Notes under the pieces: generated by a model | Told to the model about the DNA's origin: nothing | Database searches by the model: none | The model's input: the letters and a program-made list of their open reading frames with translations, nothing else | Position numbers and translations under genes: made by a program | DNA from: an uncultured Clostridia bacterium | GTDB taxonomy: Bacteria; Bacillota; Clostridia; Christensenellales; CALWSW01 | Direction: 5' to 3' | DNA: 13,451 bases | Assembly: GCA_937874755.1 (NCBI GenBank) | Contig: CALNBC010000151.1 | Coordinates: 1-13,451 of the forward strand | Shown here: piece by piece, positions 12,388 through 13,451 of the stretch | Layout: each line of letters starts with the position of its first letter | Position numbering within the stretch: position 1 is the stretch's first letter

Positions 12388-13451
12388 ATGAAAAAGAAAA
12401 CAATAGCTGCCGCAGTTGCAGGCGTTGCGAGCGTATCCGCACTTGCAGGCTGTGCGCCCGCGCAGACAAACGATGCCGTAGCCCCCATCGCTCCAGTCGA
12501 GGACGCTTCCGCCGCCGAAGTAGCGGCAGAACTGGAATCCGGACTGATAGTCGAGGAGTCGGAGGCGGTTGCGTACAACAAAATCGCAAATGTACAAGGC
12601 GAATTTCGCTACAACCAGAATGTGCTCACCCCGTCGGACAAGGTGTTCAGCCTCTTCGGAACCGCTGCCACCGCCATGTGCGCTAAGCCCGGCTTCGCAT
12701 TCGGCGAAGTCGATTACGAGGATTACTATCTGAACATCAACGGCGGCATGGAGAAGGTTTCCACAATATCCCTCAAAGAGATAAGGGAAAACGGACAAAA
12801 CAGCATCATGAAATGCTCCTGCAGCACCAGCGGCTCCGTCGCAAATGCTGAGATTACAGGTATGCCTTTGGCGGATGTCATCGAGATGGCGGACATAGGC
12901 GAAGAGTACAATACCGTTATCGTCCGTGGCTCGGATGGCTACGGCAAGCCCCTGCCCTTGAAGCTCGCTACCGAAAACGGTGCGATGCTGGTGTATGCGG
13001 TTGGCGGCGAGGGACTCACCCCTGAAAACGGCGGTCCCGTACAGCTGTGGATGCCCGGGCAAGTCGCGTCCTACTTCACCCGCCAAGTAACCGAAATAGA
13101 GCTCATCGCCGCAGACGAAGAGCCCGAGCTGGACGCCGCAAGGCCTGAACAGCGCGCCAAAGTCAGCATTGCCAACCAGTTCGGCGAAACGGTATTTAAC
13201 GTAGGCGACCTGTTGACATTCGAAGGCTATGCCGACGACTGCGGCAGCACTGTCGCCGCCGTGGAATTCTCCATGGACGGGGGTGAGACGTGGACTGCTT
13301 GCGCAGTCGATAGCGCCACAGCAGACAAGTGGGTCTATTGGTACTTCGGTTATGTTCCCGAAGCCGCCGGCACGTACAAGCTCGATGTTCGCGCCAGAAC
13401 CGCAGACGGCACCGTATCCCCGTTGTCTTCCAGCGTGATTTTCAACGTCCA
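12388..13451 (+). CDS. Haem-less sulfite-oxidase-like lipoprotein, paralogue of the upstream gene (3' end outside window)
   Basis: AAAGGAGG 6 nt before ATG sets the start, 18 nt after the preceding gene, so the two are co-transcribed. The frame stays open to the window end (354 codons visible). A lipoprotein signal (MKKKTIAAAV..., lipobox ALAGC, Cys22) is followed by a short linker. The protein is a clear paralogue of the upstream one: ANVQGEFRYNQNVLT (67-81) matches its ANVQGEFTYDQNVLT, and KWVYWYFGYVPEAAGTY (314-330) matches KWIYWYFTYTPEDPGAY. It lacks any CxxCH. The region aligned with the possible Mo-ligand Cys319 reads MKCSCSTSGSVANAEITG; Cys143 is the best equivalent, with a two-residue deletion. 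The C-terminal Ig-like domain (VEFSMDGGETW) reaches the window edge, so only a few residues may be missing. It may be a catalytic partner or a substrate-binding relative without haems. Confidence 0.8.
   Translation, partial: MKKKTIAAAVAGVASVSALAGCAPAQTNDAVAPIAPVEDASAAEVAAELESGLIVEESEAVAYNKIANVQGEFRYNQNVLTPSDKVFSLFGTAATAMCAKPGFAFGEVDYEDYYLNINGGMEKVSTISLKEIRENGQNSIMKCSCSTSGSVANAEITGMPLADVIEMADIGEEYNTVIVRGSDGYGKPLPLKLATENGAMLVYAVGGEGLTPENGGPVQLWMPGQVASYFTRQVTEIELIAADEEPELDAARPEQRAKVSIANQFGETVFNVGDLLTFEGYADDCGSTVAAVEFSMDGGETWTACAVDSATADKWVYWYFGYVPEAAGTYKLDVRARTADGTVSPLSSSVIFNV

Noticed and set aside
11365-13086. Long minus-strand ORFs (261 and 285 codons) opposite the two redox lipoprotein genes
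   Set aside because: They lack ribosome binding sites and recognisable domains, and lie opposite genes with signal peptides, haem motifs and clear paralogy. They are shadows of G+C-rich codon use.
1-13451. CRISPR arrays, insertion sequences, rRNA or tRNA genes
   Set aside because: No regularly spaced repeats, transposase frames with terminal inverted repeats, or RNA-gene consensus blocks were found on reading both strands.

Overview
The window looks like accessory DNA from an anaerobic, Gram-positive-type bacterium, Clostridia-like or Coriobacteriia-like. The evidence is strong AGGAGG-type ribosome binding sites, sigma-70/A promoters, two TTG starts, Gram-positive phage head genes, and lipoproteins carrying haem c and sulfite-oxidase-like domains. 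Species cannot be fixed from the sequence alone. Base composition shifts along the window: AT-rich around the regulators and intergenic stretches (about 5.7-9.6 kb), visibly richer in G and C over the redox lipoproteins at the right end.

Region 1 (1-1673, + strand) is a prophage fragment. It holds the 3' part of a Mu gpF/SPP1 gp7-type head protein with an extra C-terminal HExxxH domain, an overlapping 43-aa CxxC protein, a 105-aa HExxH protein flanked by terminators, and the first ~55 residues of a Gp20-type scaffold. The scaffold breaks off where it meets the hairpin that seems to terminate the next, convergent operon, so this is probably a deletion or insertion junction.

Region 2 (1725-5810, - strand) is a three-gene catabolic cluster transcribed in the order RuBisCO-like protein (form IV, RLP), short-chain dehydrogenase, FGGY sugar kinase. 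A near-consensus promoter lies upstream, and a 22-bp perfect palindrome is centred at about -62. Both intercistronic gaps contain strong hairpins without a U-tract. By analogy with RLP pathways for branched or acid sugars such as apiose, I infer oxidation by the dehydrogenase, phosphorylation by the kinase, and C-C cleavage, decarboxylation or isomerisation by the RLP. The substrate is unknown. This is the best candidate for an undescribed system here.

Region 3 (6016-9518, - strand) carries a nitroreductase, a YhfZ-type GntR-like regulator (the likely controller of region 2), a VOC metalloenzyme and an AraC-family regulator, most with their own promoters. The 432-bp gap between the VOC and AraC genes holds a possible cysteine-rich gene remnant.

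Region 4 (9607-13451, + strand) begins with a MerR/GyrI-type regulator divergent from the AraC gene. A 13-bp perfect stem-loop and a promoter follow, then two tandem paralogous lipoproteins. The first joins a tri-haem cytochrome c segment to a sulfite-oxidase-like fold. The second, cut by the window end, has the same fold without haem motifs. They probably form part of an extracytoplasmic electron-transfer system.
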